A DNA stretch of 46,971 nucleotides from an uncultured Sphingomonadaceae bacterium (GTDB lineage: Bacteria > Pseudomonadota > Alphaproteobacteria > Sphingomonadales > Sphingomonadaceae): positions 1-46,971 of the forward strand of contig CANMBD010000007.1 of NCBI GenBank assembly GCA_947495985.1, given 5' to 3'. The number at the start of each line of letters is the position of its first letter. Position 1 is the stretch's first letter. Under the pieces are notes generated by a model. The model had not been told where the DNA came from, did no database searches, and saw nothing but the letters and a program-made list of their open reading frames with translations. This document shows positions 1-8,706 of the stretch, piece after piece. Position numbers and translations under genes: made by a program.

Positions 1-192
1 TGCAGGTTTAGAAGACCTCGCCCGAAAGGGTGCGCGACTGGCTGATGTCTCCATCGAAAACAGGGAGGCGGATATGCTTGATGTCGGATGAAGCGAAGGA
101 GCACATTTTACATTGGCAAGGAGGCGACGTCTCAAAGAAGCAGGATCGCCGCACAGTCTTCTGCTTCGCGCAGCAGCAACAAGGTTTTGCCA

Positions 193-720
193 TTACGCCG
201 AATATGCGCCCGGCATAGCGAGGTCTGGCGAATAGTTATGTAGATATTGGTCACGCCATTGAGCTCGGCAGCCAAGCCTTCCTCGCGATCCCGGTCGAAT
301 GGTGGTGCACAAGAGCACGAACCGATCTGGACTTCGCGCCCCATCAACGAGCCTAGCGTATTGGCGTGTGCTCAAATGTCGTGAGTGATCGACACGGCTT
401 GGACAAGCAAAGTCTTCGACTGGCCCGCCTGCACGTTCCAACCAAGCGAACAGGCTTTTGAGCGCATCCGATGCAATCTCAAATTGAACTGACCGTCCCG
501 TCTTGCGTTGCGTAATTGCTGCTAGCTTTCGTATTTCCGGACCGTTAACAAGATCGCCGGTCTTGAGCTCCACCAGATCACGACCTTTGAGCTTGCTGTC
601 GATCGCCAGGTCGAAGAGTGCTCGATCTCGAATTCGATTGTCTCAATCAACGAAGAATCGAATGACCCAAATCTGTTTCTGATTGAGCCGTCGTTTGGGG
701 CCAACCTTGGCTCAAAAGTA
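193..720 (-). pseudogene. Decayed tyrosine recombinase (phage/ICE-type integrase)
   Basis: Read on the minus strand this segment encodes recognisable integrase text in one frame: GPKRRLNQKQIWVIR (about 702-658), then RALFDLAIDSKLKGRDLVEL (about 624-565), ITQRKTGRSVQFEI and HLSTRQYARLV. These match the core region of the small tyrosine integrases common in sphingomonads and related proteobacteria. In-frame TGA codons interrupt it at 643-645 and at about 712-714. After HLSTRQYARLV the expected GTHSxRRTK, LLGH and terminal YLG motifs cannot be read in any single frame, so the catalytic C-terminus is lost. The longest open piece starts with a GTG at 573. It is a relic of the integrase that presumably mobilised the neighbouring ssb/AlpA/HipBA material; that last link is inference. 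Confidence 0.72.
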
Positions 721-1549
721 CCAAGGCACCCGTTTTGCGCTGCCGGATCAAATTGCGGATATTTCATTTACTTTCTCATTGGACGGAATGGTCACGAAGA
801 GTGTCCGATGTCAGAAACTATCAAACTGCGAGTTTGCGTCTCAAAATGGGTCGCAAAGCGGCAATAAGACTCCGCTATTTTGAATTTATAGCTTTGGGGT
901 TGCCGCCGACCGATTGCCTTTGTACCCGTAAAATGTTCATTTATGGGCTTACTGGTGGTGTTGGTTTATTGCTTTAGCATCTTCGGAAAACGGAGAAGGG
1001 AGCAGGTTGCAAGCCTGCTTGATCGGAGAATAGGATGTCATGGAAGATTTTGAAACCTTCCTCTCTTTTGCGGATTGGGTGTGACTGATCGAACCACAGG
1101 CCTGGATGATGTGAGGGCAACCAAAGCTGGTCTCCAATGATATAGATTTGGTGACATGAAGCTCGTCTTCCCAGAACCTGTCTGGTCAAAGGGATTACTC
1201 GAGTTGCAGGTGCGTTCCTGACATGTAGCCATTATTCCAGCCGATAAATATTTTGGCATCAATCGAAATTGAAGGATCCAATACGAGGGTTGTCAGCTTC
1301 TCCTGAAGACCAAATCAGCCGTAACCAATTCGGCTTTTTCGCGAACCTTCCTGAACCAGGTCAGCGACATTACAACCGGCTTTGCTACCGGCCGTGTTGC
1401 ACCTTTCAGGTGCTGCCCGCACCACCCGGACAAAGCCGGTTTCCCTCCGGGGCTATGCCCCTGCGGTGCAATGCCGCTTCTTCCTGTTTCTGTCGTCAGT
1501 TCGCAAGCCGGAATGGTCCGGTTTGAAGATTAATATCAGGAGAATTATC
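721..1549. other. Gene-free stretch upstream of ssb
   Basis: No open frame here looks like a conserved protein on either strand. Short minus-strand frames at 949-1262 overlap each other in three phases and carry many stops, as expected of decayed coding DNA. The last 150 bases lead into the ssb ribosome binding site and contain a GC-rich hairpin-like stretch around 1376-1400. Confidence 0.5.
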
Positions 1550-1924
1550 ATGACAAATATCGTAGTTTTGGTCGGACGTGTCACCCGCGATCCGGAAAGC
1601 CGGGAAACAAACGGCGGCACAACGGTTACCAATCTTTCGGTCGTAACCGACCGTCCCGCCCGCAACAACGACGGCAAGACCTACAAGGATGAAAAAGGCT
1701 ACACGGTCAAGGATTCAGAATTCCACCGCATTACGTGCTTCAACGGTCTGGGCAAAAACGTTGCTCAATATTGCACCAAGGGCCAGATGGTTTCGATCGA
1801 AGGTCGCATTCACTATACCCAATGGGAAGACGGTGAAGGTATCAAACGCTATGGCTGTGAAGTCCTTGCCGACAAGGTAAACTTCGTGAGCGCAGGATCA
1901 AAAGTATTGTCCGCGCCTGCATAG
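1550..1924 (+). CDS. ssb: Single-stranded DNA-binding protein, mobile-element type, with a short atypical tail
   Basis: The 124-residue product begins MTNIVVLVGRVTRDPESR, a single OB-fold SSB start, and keeps the typical core through FHRITCFNGLGKNVAQYCTKG and GRIHYTQWEDGEGIKRYGCE. SSB binds single-stranded DNA in replication, repair and conjugative transfer. The start ATG at 1550 has AGGAG about 7 bases upstream; a longer frame from 1382 is rejected because its extra residues do not resemble SSB. The end is odd: after the OB fold there is only SAGSKVLSAPA, without the Gly/Pro-rich linker or the acidic DDIPF-type tip that recruits partner proteins. The final bases overlap, in antisense, a pilin-like gene head, suggesting that a rearrangement replaced the tail. 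The location next to integrase, AlpA and HTH genes points to a mobile-element SSB rather than the housekeeping copy. Confidence 0.88.
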   Translation: MTNIVVLVGRVTRDPESRETNGGTTVTNLSVVTDRPARNNDGKTYKDEKGYTVKDSEFHRITCFNGLGKNVAQYCTKGQMVSIEGRIHYTQWEDGEGIKRYGCEVLADKVNFVSAGSKVLSAPA

Positions 1925-2007
1925 GCCGCCGTTGCACAGAGCAGTGCGACCGCTGCCGGAACGATATAATCGGACGCACGCCGGTTTGATTGGGTGATGT
2001 TGGTCAT
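1849..2007 (-). pseudogene. Truncated 5' end of a conjugative pilin-like (TraA/VirB2-type) gene
   Basis: On the minus strand an ATG at 2007 opens MTNITQSNRRASDYIVPAAV followed by a hydrophobic stretch ending in AYA, a good signal peptide, then GADNTFDPALTKFT. A secreted small protein with a GxDxTFxxALTKFT start resembles TraA-type pilin precursors of sphingomonad conjugative plasmids, from memory of the family. The reading frame then runs into the antisense of the ssb 3' end and stops at 1849. A weak ribosome site (GAGAAAG) precedes the ATG. I read it as the head of a pilin gene cut off by a rearrangement; without a database search the family assignment is tentative. Confidence 0.4.
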
Positions 2008-2232
2008 TGAAAATCACTTTCTCTTGAGAAACATGAAACAGCATGTGTTCGCTGTATGTTCTTTGTGCGTCAGTGACCGGCCTGTAGGAAAACAGGAAAT
2101 GCAGAATTGGATGTCTTCCAAGCAAAAAGTGATAATTTGGAGGTGGATTGGTTGGAACTGAACAGCTGATGCGCTCGTTTGGTCCGGAACTGTTCAATCC
2201 AGCCCAGCAGTTGTTTACATGTGAACAGAAGC

Positions 2233-2303
2233 TGTTCTCTACAGAACAAGACCGCCGGATTCGGTGATTCGCAATTTCCTATTTGTTCTATTTATGTTCT
2301 TTG
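2233..2303. promoter_or_regulatory. Cluster of TGTTCT/AGAACA operator-like repeats
   Basis: A palindrome TGTTCT-CTAC-AGAACA lies at 2233-2248. Just before it is GAACAG-AAG-CTGTTC, and just after it two direct TGTTCT copies occur within 2284-2300. The cluster sits immediately upstream of the HTH gene starting at 2361, so autoregulation by that protein, or SOS-type control, is possible. The repeats are seen; the role is inferred. Confidence 0.45.
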
Positions 2304-2360
2304 CATTTTCCTACAGGTGTGCCTTCAAGATATCAGGTGATTCGTTCTCTTAAAGACAGG

Positions 2361-2636
2361 ATGAATTCGATGACTGAACTGAATGGAATTTCCGAGGCGC
2401 ATATAAAAGCCGGTATATCCATGCTGCTCAAGCAGGCTGCATCTACTTCAGGCCGTTCCCAAGTGCGCATTGCAAGCGAAGCCGAAATTGACCGAGGCAC
2501 AATGCGTCGTATTCTGGCAGGGAAACGCGAAGCCACCGTAAGTGAGGTTTTGCGTATATTATATGGCACGGGCGCTTCGCCGCATGCCCATATGCTGCTT
2601 TATCTCGCAGCCGATCAGGACAAGGCATCGCAGTAG
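2361..2636 (+). CDS. Small XRE-like helix-turn-helix protein
   Basis: A 91-residue protein starting MNSMTELNG at the ATG at 2361, preceded by a purine-rich site (AAAGACAGG); the upstream extension to 2283 is not needed. Residues about 32-66 (RSQVRIASEAEIDRGTMRRI and following) have the helix-turn-helix layout of Cro/XRE-type regulators: a residue pattern for helix 2, a turn at EAEID and a recognition helix RGTMRRILAG. The stop codon directly abuts the ATG of the next gene, and a third gene overlaps that one, so the three form an operon. A repeat cluster resembling operator sites lies in its leader. Likely a regulator of the resident mobile element; no closer family is recognised. Confidence 0.6.
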   Translation: MNSMTELNGISEAHIKAGISMLLKQAASTSGRSQVRIASEAEIDRGTMRRILAGKREATVSEVLRILYGTGASPHAHMLLYLAADQDKASQ

Positions 2637-2861
2637 ATGCAGACTGATCTCGCACTGTTTTTCGAAGAATTGGTTCGCCATTTGCCCGATGCATTGGAAA
2701 AGCAGCTCGGCGATCGCCTCCATGATGTCAAACCGCATTGGGGAAATGGGACAGCCAAACGCGTAGCGAAATTGCTCGCGCAGCATGCCGAAGACCTGGC
2801 CCGCAAAGATGCATATTTGGGGGATGATATCGATCGAACCGGTGGAGGCCAATATGCTTGA
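2637..2861 (+). CDS. Small hypothetical protein, helical
   Basis: A 74-residue frame whose ATG follows the TAG of the HTH gene with no gap, and whose TGA overlaps the next start by 8 bases. The product (MQTDLALFFEELVRHLPDAL at the start) is charged and predicted helical, with no signal peptide or membrane segment and no motif I recognise. The tight coupling on both sides supports a real gene. By position it belongs to the mobile-element operon HTH-hypothetical-AlpA; no function can be assigned. Confidence 0.5.
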   Translation: MQTDLALFFEELVRHLPDALEKQLGDRLHDVKPHWGNGTAKRVAKLLAQHAEDLARKDAYLGDDIDRTGGGQYA

Positions 2862-3075
2862 TGCAGCGCTAGATGCAGGCTCAAACCAGAATCCTGCACG
2901 TTTGCTTCGCCTGAGAGATGTCCAGGACCGGGTAGGCTTAGGACGATCGACAATCTATCGCTGGATGGATGAGGGGAAGTTTCCCCGGCCTCATCCCATT
3001 AGCAGTCACACCATCAGGTGGCTGGGAAGCGATATTGATGATTGGATTTTAGCTAAGCTCACCCCAACAGTATAA
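2854..3075 (+). CDS. AlpA-family regulator / excisionase-like protein
   Basis: The 73-residue product carries LLRLRDVQDRVGLGRSTIYR followed by WMDEGKFPRPHPIS and WLGSDIDDWI, the diagnostic MerR-like winged helix pattern of the AlpA family (recognition helix at GRSTIYRWM, wing at KFPRP, closing W-xx-DIDDWI). AlpA proteins activate or direct excision of prophages and integrative elements by binding near attachment sites or the integrase promoter. The start at 2854 is chosen because of GGTGGAGG 5 bases upstream and the short overlap with the preceding gene; an ATG at 2785 would give an unrelated N-terminus. It is convergent with hipA, with only 22 bases between them. With the broken integrase nearby it may now be an orphan. 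Confidence 0.8.
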   Translation: MLDAALDAGSNQNPARLLRLRDVQDRVGLGRSTIYRWMDEGKFPRPHPISSHTIRWLGSDIDDWILAKLTPTV

Positions 3076-3097
3076 ATCGCGCGCCTTTTGCTCTTGT

Positions 3098-4324
3098 CTA
3101 TTGTCTGAGCGATTTTACGATACCATCATTCCATGCCGCGATCATCCGGCTGCCAGTGTCAGAAAAATTCGGATTTTCGCGACCGTAGCGCTCGATATCA
3201 TTGATGGTCTCTGCCATTGCTTCCGCAATTTGCGATAATATGCCCTTGATTTTGGAAGGGCCGCCAATCTGACGGGTTTCGGCAAAGCTCTGTAGCTGTT
3301 TGGCGGTTGGCCAGCGCGTTGAGCCATTGAGCGTTAACGCCATCGTGTCCTTTGGAATATAGACCGTGGTTGTTACGACATCATAGACGGGTGCCAAGCG
3401 AACTTCGCTTATGATGTCATCATAAACAACACCGAAATTTTTCAAATGCGCATCCCCGTTGCGCAGAGCGCAGTTCAGAGCGATAAGCGTGAATATATGC
3501 TCGGATCCCTCTGCAACACTGGAGGGAGAAGCGAAATCCCGGAAGCGCGTTAAAACTGCCGTTTCATATGATCCTTGATATTTTTCGCGGGTTTGACGCC
3601 CGTTGAGTACACAAAAATCCTCGAAGCCTTTGTATGTGCCGTCTGGACTCAGATCAAATCGATCTACCACCAGCGCTCGCCCATTGTCGGACAATTGGAA
3701 ACGCGGCACTTCAAGTCCGCATCGCTGTGCTGCGAGTAAACAAAAATATTCATTTGCGGCGAGCTCGGGATATTCGTTGTCCCAAAACTTGACAATATGC
3801 GTAGCCCCCTGAATGCTTGCGCGGTCAGCAATTGCACGACTATCCCAGGCATCCACATCTCGGACCATTAATTTGGGTTGCACGCCGCTGACCCCGGAAT
3901 AAGAAGCAAATTTCTCGATCAAATAATGAAACAGATCGCCATCTCTTTGACTGTTAAGAATGTCATCGACTGATTGAAAGGGCACCTCTTCGTCCAGCAT
4001 GTCCTTTTCGCCTGTATATCTTATGCGTCCCACTTGCGAGCGACCTATGATCGCAAGCAGATCGAGATCATCGAAAGTTCCGGTTGCTTTGGCAAAGGCA
4101 AGCCGCAGGCGCTCAAGCAATGCGCCCTCGGGAAGGTTCATCTCAAATATGGGGGCAAGACCATAATCCATGTTCCACGATTCAAGCCGGACCGGCATGG
4201 TAAGTGAAATTGCGTTCTCCGGGGCAACGTCTCGCCCGTATGAGAAGGCCGAACCTCTAGCCCGGGCTTTGTCCAATAGCCCCGCTTCAATGCCACCTGT
4301 CCAGACCTTAATCGTCATTTTCAC
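3098..4324 (-). CDS. hipA: HipA-type serine/threonine kinase toxin
   Basis: A 408-residue HipA-family protein kinase, the toxin of a type II toxin-antitoxin pair; the characterised E. coli member phosphorylates glutamyl-tRNA synthetase and induces dormancy. Visible motifs are the glycine loop VSGVQPKL (about 145-152), ATP-lysine region HIVKF (176-180), DRFD (221-224), the catalytic loop NGDAHLKNF (289-297, Asp291 and Asn296) and the metal-binding PVYDV (312-316). All key residues are present, so the toxin looks intact. The N-terminal 100 residues are the usual HipA N1 region. The start overlaps the 3' end of hipB by 17 bases; a second ATG two codons on (4318) is also possible. The target here is unknown. 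Confidence 0.9.
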   Translation of the reverse strand: MKMTIKVWTGGIEAGLLDKARARGSAFSYGRDVAPENAISLTMPVRLESWNMDYGLAPIFEMNLPEGALLERLRLAFAKATGTFDDLDLLAIIGRSQVGRIRYTGEKDMLDEEVPFQSVDDILNSQRDGDLFHYLIEKFASYSGVSGVQPKLMVRDVDAWDSRAIADRASIQGATHIVKFWDNEYPELAANEYFCLLAAQRCGLEVPRFQLSDNGRALVVDRFDLSPDGTYKGFEDFCVLNGRQTREKYQGSYETAVLTRFRDFASPSSVAEGSEHIFTLIALNCALRNGDAHLKNFGVVYDDIISEVRLAPVYDVVTTTVYIPKDTMALTLNGSTRWPTAKQLQSFAETRQIGGPSKIKGILSQIAEAMAETINDIERYGRENPNFSDTGSRMIAAWNDGIVKSLRQ

Positions 4325-4562
4325 TCAACAAGTCTTCGAGCGTTGGTCGCCCCTGGTTCGCCTCGACAATTTTGATGTCCAGACCCAGCGCCGCCAAAAG
4401 TCGGCATATTTTGCCAAAGCCAAGCTCAGCCAAGCGCCCGTTTTCGAGTGCGTCAAGTGTCGAGTGACCAATACGGGCGCGTTCCGCTAGCGCAGCCTGC
4501 GTTAGTTTCATCCCGGATCGCCGACTTGCGATCATCGCTCCAAGGGTCTTTAGGTCCATCAT
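4308..4562 (-). CDS. hipB: HipB-like XRE antitoxin
   Basis: An 84-residue protein with a Cro/C1-type helix-turn-helix at residues about 6-60: LGAMIASRRSGMKLTQAALA, then RIGHSTLDALENGR. It is the DNA-binding antitoxin that neutralises HipA and represses the operon. It precedes and overlaps hipA, the normal order. The C-terminal segment IVEANQGRPTLEDLLSENDD is acidic, as in antitoxin tails that contact the toxin. A pair of perfect 10-bp inverted arms lies just upstream and is the likely operator. It starts MMD; either Met could be used. Confidence 0.87.
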   Translation of the reverse strand: MMDLKTLGAMIASRRSGMKLTQAALAERARIGHSTLDALENGRLAELGFGKICRLLAALGLDIKIVEANQGRPTLEDLLSENDD

Positions 4563-4568
4563 ATTACA

Positions 4569-4618
4569 TCATATACTGGGTAAATGTTAAAATTGGAACT
4601 ACTTTTCGCAGTATATGA
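4569..4618. promoter_or_regulatory. hipBA upstream inverted repeat (probable operator/promoter)
   Basis: TCATATACTG at 4569-4578 is repeated in perfect inversion as CAGTATATGA at 4609-4618, with a 30-base AT-rich spacer. The left arm begins 7 bases above the hipB start codon. Paired operator arms bracketing the promoter are usual for HipB-type antitoxins, so co-repression by HipBA is inferred. Confidence 0.6.
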
Positions 4619-5034
4619 GGCAAAACTCAATTTGGAGAACATTCTTGCCAGAGATTGATTCAAGTCAGGCCATCAACAGCGGCACCGGGGCAACCCAGAG
4701 GAACTGACTGCTCATCTCGATACCAATGTTACTTACCGACAGCGATCCAACAATAGGCAGATTATTCAGGGAGGTTTCATGCCATACATCTAGAAGTTAG
4801 ACGTTTACGGTGGCATGTCGCAGCGCAGCATAGTTTCGCATCGTCGGCATACAACCTAAATGGGTCAAGTGATATGTCAGATTTAGAAGATAGTTACCTT
4901 ACTCAGCAGTAAGACTAACTGTTCCCCGTCAGCATTCGATAGACAGATAGTGGTTATGTAGGATGTGAGTGTTTTGGTATCATCGTAGTGACGTAAGGAA
5001 CGAAGATGAGACCAACAGATCGTACCTCAGCCGA
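4619..5034. other. Gene-free stretch between hipBA and the sugar operon
   Basis: No conserved open frame was found on either strand. The region lies between the hipBA promoter and the 3' end of the symporter gene. The base composition is lower in GC than the flanks. I see no terminator hairpin with a T-run, no repeat pair and no tRNA. Confidence 0.5.
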
Positions 5035-6462
5035 TCAACGATGGCGGCGTCTTTCTATCGCTATGACTAGCTGCGCGTGCCGTCTTCGCGTCATGGGTGA
5101 CTGACCGATAATGACTGCAGCGACTAAACCCGCGCAAAGTGGTGCCCCAAAAGTAACATAGCGGAGGCCCTCCAGCGTCCATGAGCTTTGTAACTGACCG
5201 GCTTCGTAATTGATCACTTCCAGTAACAGGCCAAGCAACCCAACCCCTAGACCAGACGCCGCTTTCAATGCGAACTGATTGATCCCGAACAATATACCTT
5301 CGTCACGAATCCCGCTGCGCCATTCACCATATTCCACTGTGTCGGGCAACATCGCCCAGAACATTGTAATCAAGGCCGCGTTGAAGATGCCCACGACACA
5401 CAGCATCGTCAGAAGAAACGATACGGAAGTCGGCGCAGCATAAAGCAGGACGGCTTGGCAGATGGCTGCACCGATAGCAGCACCAATCCAGATGTCGCGT
5501 TTTGAAAACCTTTGAGCAGCCATACTCCAAAACGGAACAGCAATTCCGGTTGAAAGTAGAGATGCGGTTAATATTAGCGACACAGCATCGGGAGCTTGGG
5601 CGTAATAGGTAATGTAATAGACCAAAGCCTTTCCGCCGATGGACGAACCAAATGCGCCAAAAAATACGGCGAGAAACAAAATCCAGAATGCCGCGTTTTC
5701 CTTCAGGAAGAACACCGTATCACTCATATTGAGCGGCGTTACTTGTTCTGCTTTGACGGGTTTTTTCTCCCACGTTGCGAAGAAAACCCCGGTCATGATA
5801 GCCGTTGCCAGAATGGCAAATAGTATTGCAACCCAAACAAACCCAATTGCGAGATCTTCTCCGCCGATATAGCGGGCTAGCCACAGGGTCGCGGCTGCGG
5901 TGAAGAGACCACCCAACACAGCAAAAAGCATACGGGCACCGGCAATTTTTGAGCGTTCGTCGCCATTTTGTGTCAATGTCGCAGACATTGCGCTATAAGG
6001 AATTGATACAATGGTATAAGCTGTACGAAACAAGATGTGAGAAATGGCGCTCGCCATGACCAGATATCCCGGGAACAGCACAGGGGCGGCAAACATCAAC
6101 ACGAAAGTTAACGCCATTATCGGTCCGCCAAAAAGGACATAAGGCCGATATTTGCCCCAACGCGTTTTTGTTCGTGATGCGATCCAGCCCATTATTGGAT
6201 CAGTAATGGCATCCCAAATGACGGGCAGCATGAAAATAAGGCCGGCAGTGGCCGGCCCAATACCCAGGATATCTGTGTAATAATAAAGAAGGTAGAGGTT
6301 CAATCCGGTGTAAAAAAGATTGAAACCAAAATCTCCCATCCCGTATCCGGTAATTCGCAGGTTACTCAAGGGATCTTTCAAGACGGATGATGTGACATGA
6401 CTGTCATCCTTTTGGTAGGCAGAGACAAGAGAAGTTCGGCGGTCGTATTCACCGCATATCAC
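5035..6462 (-). CDS. GPH-family (MelB/XylP-like) sugar:cation symporter
   Basis: A 475-residue polytopic membrane protein of the glycoside-pentoside-hexuronide:cation symporter family (major facilitator fold, about 12 membrane segments). Family signatures are YYTDILGI in the first helices, WDAITDPIMGWIASRTKTRW (about 107-126, the DPxxG-D/SRT loop) and KYRPYVLFG directly after it. By context it imports xylose, xylosides or a related sugar across the inner membrane. The start is a GTG at 6462 overlapping the end of the dioxygenase gene by 14 bases; AAAGG stands very close to it, so translation may be coupled, and no better in-frame ATG exists near the N-terminus. It is the last gene of the xylose operon. 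Confidence 0.85.
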   Translation of the reverse strand: MICGEYDRRTSLVSAYQKDDSHVTSSVLKDPLSNLRITGYGMGDFGFNLFYTGLNLYLLYYYTDILGIGPATAGLIFMLPVIWDAITDPIMGWIASRTKTRWGKYRPYVLFGGPIMALTFVLMFAAPVLFPGYLVMASAISHILFRTAYTIVSIPYSAMSATLTQNGDERSKIAGARMLFAVLGGLFTAAATLWLARYIGGEDLAIGFVWVAILFAILATAIMTGVFFATWEKKPVKAEQVTPLNMSDTVFFLKENAAFWILFLAVFFGAFGSSIGGKALVYYITYYAQAPDAVSLILTASLLSTGIAVPFWSMAAQRFSKRDIWIGAAIGAAICQAVLLYAAPTSVSFLLTMLCVVGIFNAALITMFWAMLPDTVEYGEWRSGIRDEGILFGINQFALKAASGLGVGLLGLLLEVINYEAGQLQSSWTLEGLRYVTFGAPLCAGLVAAVIIGQSPMTRRRHAQLVIAIERRRHR

Positions 6463-7366
6463 CTTTACTCTGTTCCATCAGTTTTCCAAAAATCATAGCC
6501 GCTTGGGCCGGATCTTCTGGGCGCAGAAATGGCCGGAGTATTTCTTCTTTTCCTTTCCATGCATAGGGGTCCTCGCCGCTGATCATTTCAAAATCACGAA
6601 AATCTTCGCGCGGTTGAGGGGGGATCCCCATTGACCAAGGAAGCATGGAGCGAGCACTCATGACGTGGTTTACGATCGCACGGCGATAACCTTGAGTGCG
6701 CGTATTGTTGAGCGAACGATGGAGAACATAGCCATGAAATATGACCACATCTCCTGCATCGGCATCCACCGGAACGCCGCCCTCGCGATCATAAGGATAA
6801 CCATGCACTTCAGCGGAACTGTCAAAGCGAGGATCATCATGCACTCTCGTGGGCCAGATTATGCCATGTTTGTGGCTTCCTGGATGCATCCAAAGTCCGC
6901 CATTGTCGGTTCGCGCGTCATCCAGCGCGATCCACACTCCAGCAAGCGAGCGATCTCGGGTTGGGATATAAAATTCGTCTTGATGCCATGCTTGCCCAGG
7001 CTTTCCGGCATTTTTGACAAACAGCATCGACTGCATGCTTTTTATATCCGGGCCGATAATCGCGTTGAGGGCTTCAACTATTGATGCTTTGGTGAGGGTT
7101 GCCTTCATTACATCCGAGCATTTGTGTGGAAAATGTATGGCCAAAACACGCTTCATGGCTTCTTCCGCGTTTTTGGCATCTTTGGACACGATGTCCGCAC
7201 CAATGACATCGCCGCGTTTGCCGCTGCATATCGCTTCGGTTTCTTCCCGCAACGCTTTGACTTCTTCTAGACTAAAGACATTTCTCAGCGTGAAATAGCC
7301 ATCTCGATCATAGGCTTCTGCGACTTTGTCAGGATCAATTTTCGCCGCGTCAAATATTTTATGCAT
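6449..7366 (-). CDS. PhyH-family Fe(II)/2-oxoglutarate dioxygenase
   Basis: A 305-residue member of the phytanoyl-CoA dioxygenase family. The iron-binding facial triad is visible: HQD in [10 protein letters not shown] (His128 and Asp130) and the distal His216 in [20 protein letters not shown] before it and the RAI segment after it fit the 2-oxoglutarate-binding strand. Such enzymes hydroxylate small substrates using 2-oxoglutarate and oxygen. The ATG at 7366 is preferred over an upstream start because AGGAG lies 7-8 bases before it. It overlaps the xylA stop by 8 bases and the symporter start by 14, so it is firmly inside the sugar operon. The substrate is unknown; a hydroxylated or methylated sugar derivative is conceivable but only inference. 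Confidence 0.85.
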   Translation of the reverse strand: MHKIFDAAKIDPDKVAEAYDRDGYFTLRNVFSLEEVKALREETEAICSGKRGDVIGADIVSKDAKNAEEAMKRVLAIHFPHKCSDVMKATLTKASIVEALNAIIGPDIKSMQSMLFVKNAGKPGQAWHQDEFYIPTRDRSLAGVWIALDDARTDNGGLWMHPGSHKHGIIWPTRVHDDPRFDSSAEVHGYPYDREGGVPVDADAGDVVIFHGYVLHRSLNNTRTQGYRRAIVNHVMSARSMLPWSMGIPPQPREDFRDFEMISGEDPYAWKGKEEILRPFLRPEDPAQAAMIFGKLMEQSKGDMR

Positions 7367-8702
7367 TGCCTGCTCCTTCGAAACCGCCATCGGCAAAGCG
7401 GTTGATTAGATTCTCCAGATATTCCTGCCGACCGGACACAGCCTTCGGATCCGAATTGCTCTGCACCGAATGATCTGCGGCCTCCGCCAGACTCAATTCA
7501 CCGGATAATATTTGCTGGCCAAAGGCGTCTTGCCATCTGGAATATCTATCCTCGACAAAACTATCGAGCGTACCATCTTCGATGATGGCAGCAGCATTAA
7601 TCAGTGCTTTAGCGAGCACATCAATCCCGCCGATATGTGCATAGGCCAAATCTTCTGCATCTATGGATTGACGCCGGACTTTAGCGTCAAAGTTAAATCC
7701 GCCCGATGAAAAGCCTCCACCCTTGATCAAATGGTACAAAGCCAGAGTCATTTCCGGCACATTGTTGGGGAACTGGTCTGTATCCCAACCATTTTGCGGG
7801 TCACCGCGATTCATATCGATAGAACCGAGAATGTTGAATGCATTTGCGGTGGCAATCTCGTGTTCGAAACTGTTGCCCGCCAGCGTTGCGTGATTGGCCT
7901 CAATATTGACCTTGATTTCCTGTTCTAATCCATAACGTTGCAAAAACCCGTAAACAGTGGCGGTATCACGGTCATATTGATGTTTTGTCGGTTCATGTGG
8001 CTTCGGTTCAATCAGGATTGTACCCGTGAAGCCAATCTTGTGTTTATGGTCGACTACCATCGTCATGAAGCGGCCAATCTGGTCGAGTTCCTGCGCGAGA
8101 TTTGTATTGAGAATGGTGTCATAGCCTTCGCGGCCGCCCCATAGCACGTAATTGGCACCGCCTAATTGATGTGTGACTTCCAACATGGATCGGACCTGAT
8201 GTGCCGCCCAAGCAAAAATTTCCGGATCTGGGTTAGTTGCCGCGCCCGCTGCGTAGCGGGGGTCTCCAAATAGATTAGCCGTACCCCAAAGCAGATTGAC
8301 GCCAGTATCGCTGATTTTACGTGCCATCTTGTCTGCTATATTATTCAGATTGGCGGTGTACTCTTTGATACTCGAAAAGTCGGCCATGGCATCGACGTCA
8401 TGGAAGCAAAAAAATGGGGTGTCGAGCTTGGAAAAAAGATCGAAGGCTGCGTTCAATTTAATTTCCGCAAGCTCTTCCGTGACGGTCTGGCCGGGATGCC
8501 AAGGACGCTCAAAAGTACCCGCGCCGAAAACATCGGAACCCGGCCAGTTGAAACTGTGCCAATAGCAGACCGACCAGCGCAAATGTTCAGCCATCGTTTT
8601 GCCGAGCAACACACGACTCTTGTCATAATAGCGGTAGGTAAACGGATCTGAGCTTTGGGGGCCTTTATAGAGAATTTTTGGTATGTCTTGGAAATAGGTC
8701 AT
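7359..8702 (-). CDS. xylA: Xylose isomerase
   Basis: A 447-residue class II xylose isomerase interconverting D-xylose and D-xylulose in the cytoplasm. Conserved blocks are all present: [21 protein letters not shown] (catalytic His101), [21 protein letters not shown] (metal-binding Glu231), [10 protein letters not shown] and [17 protein letters not shown] (metal-binding aspartates). The length matches class II enzymes of about 440 residues. The ATG at 8702 is chosen (GAGAGAG upstream); a GTG at 8720 would add MREISF and overlap the SRPBCC gene. It lies downstream of xylB and is coupled to the PhyH gene by an 8-base overlap. Confidence 0.96.
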   Translation of the reverse strand: MTYFQDIPKILYKGPQSSDPFTYRYYDKSRVLLGKTMAEHLRWSVCYWHSFNWPGSDVFGAGTFERPWHPGQTVTEELAEIKLNAAFDLFSKLDTPFFCFHDVDAMADFSSIKEYTANLNNIADKMARKISDTGVNLLWGTANLFGDPRYAAGAATNPDPEIFAWAAHQVRSMLEVTHQLGGANYVLWGGREGYDTILNTNLAQELDQIGRFMTMVVDHKHKIGFTGTILIEPKPHEPTKHQYDRDTATVYGFLQRYGLEQEIKVNIEANHATLAGNSFEHEIATANAFNILGSIDMNRGDPQNGWDTDQFPNNVPEMTLALYHLIKGGGFSSGGFNFDAKVRRQSIDAEDLAYAHIGGIDVLAKALINAAAIIEDGTLDSFVEDRYSRWQDAFGQQILSGELSLAEAADHSVQSNSDPKAVSGRQEYLENLINRFADGGFEGAGNA

Positions 8703-8706
8703 GAAA

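Noticed and set aside
1382..1549. Longer N-terminus for the SSB protein
   Set aside because: The extra 56 residues do not resemble SSB, and a good ribosome site stands right before the ATG at 1550.
5005..5103. Small plus-strand frame with AAGGA upstream
   Set aside because: It overlaps the symporter 3' end in antisense and gives 32 residues without any recognisable character.
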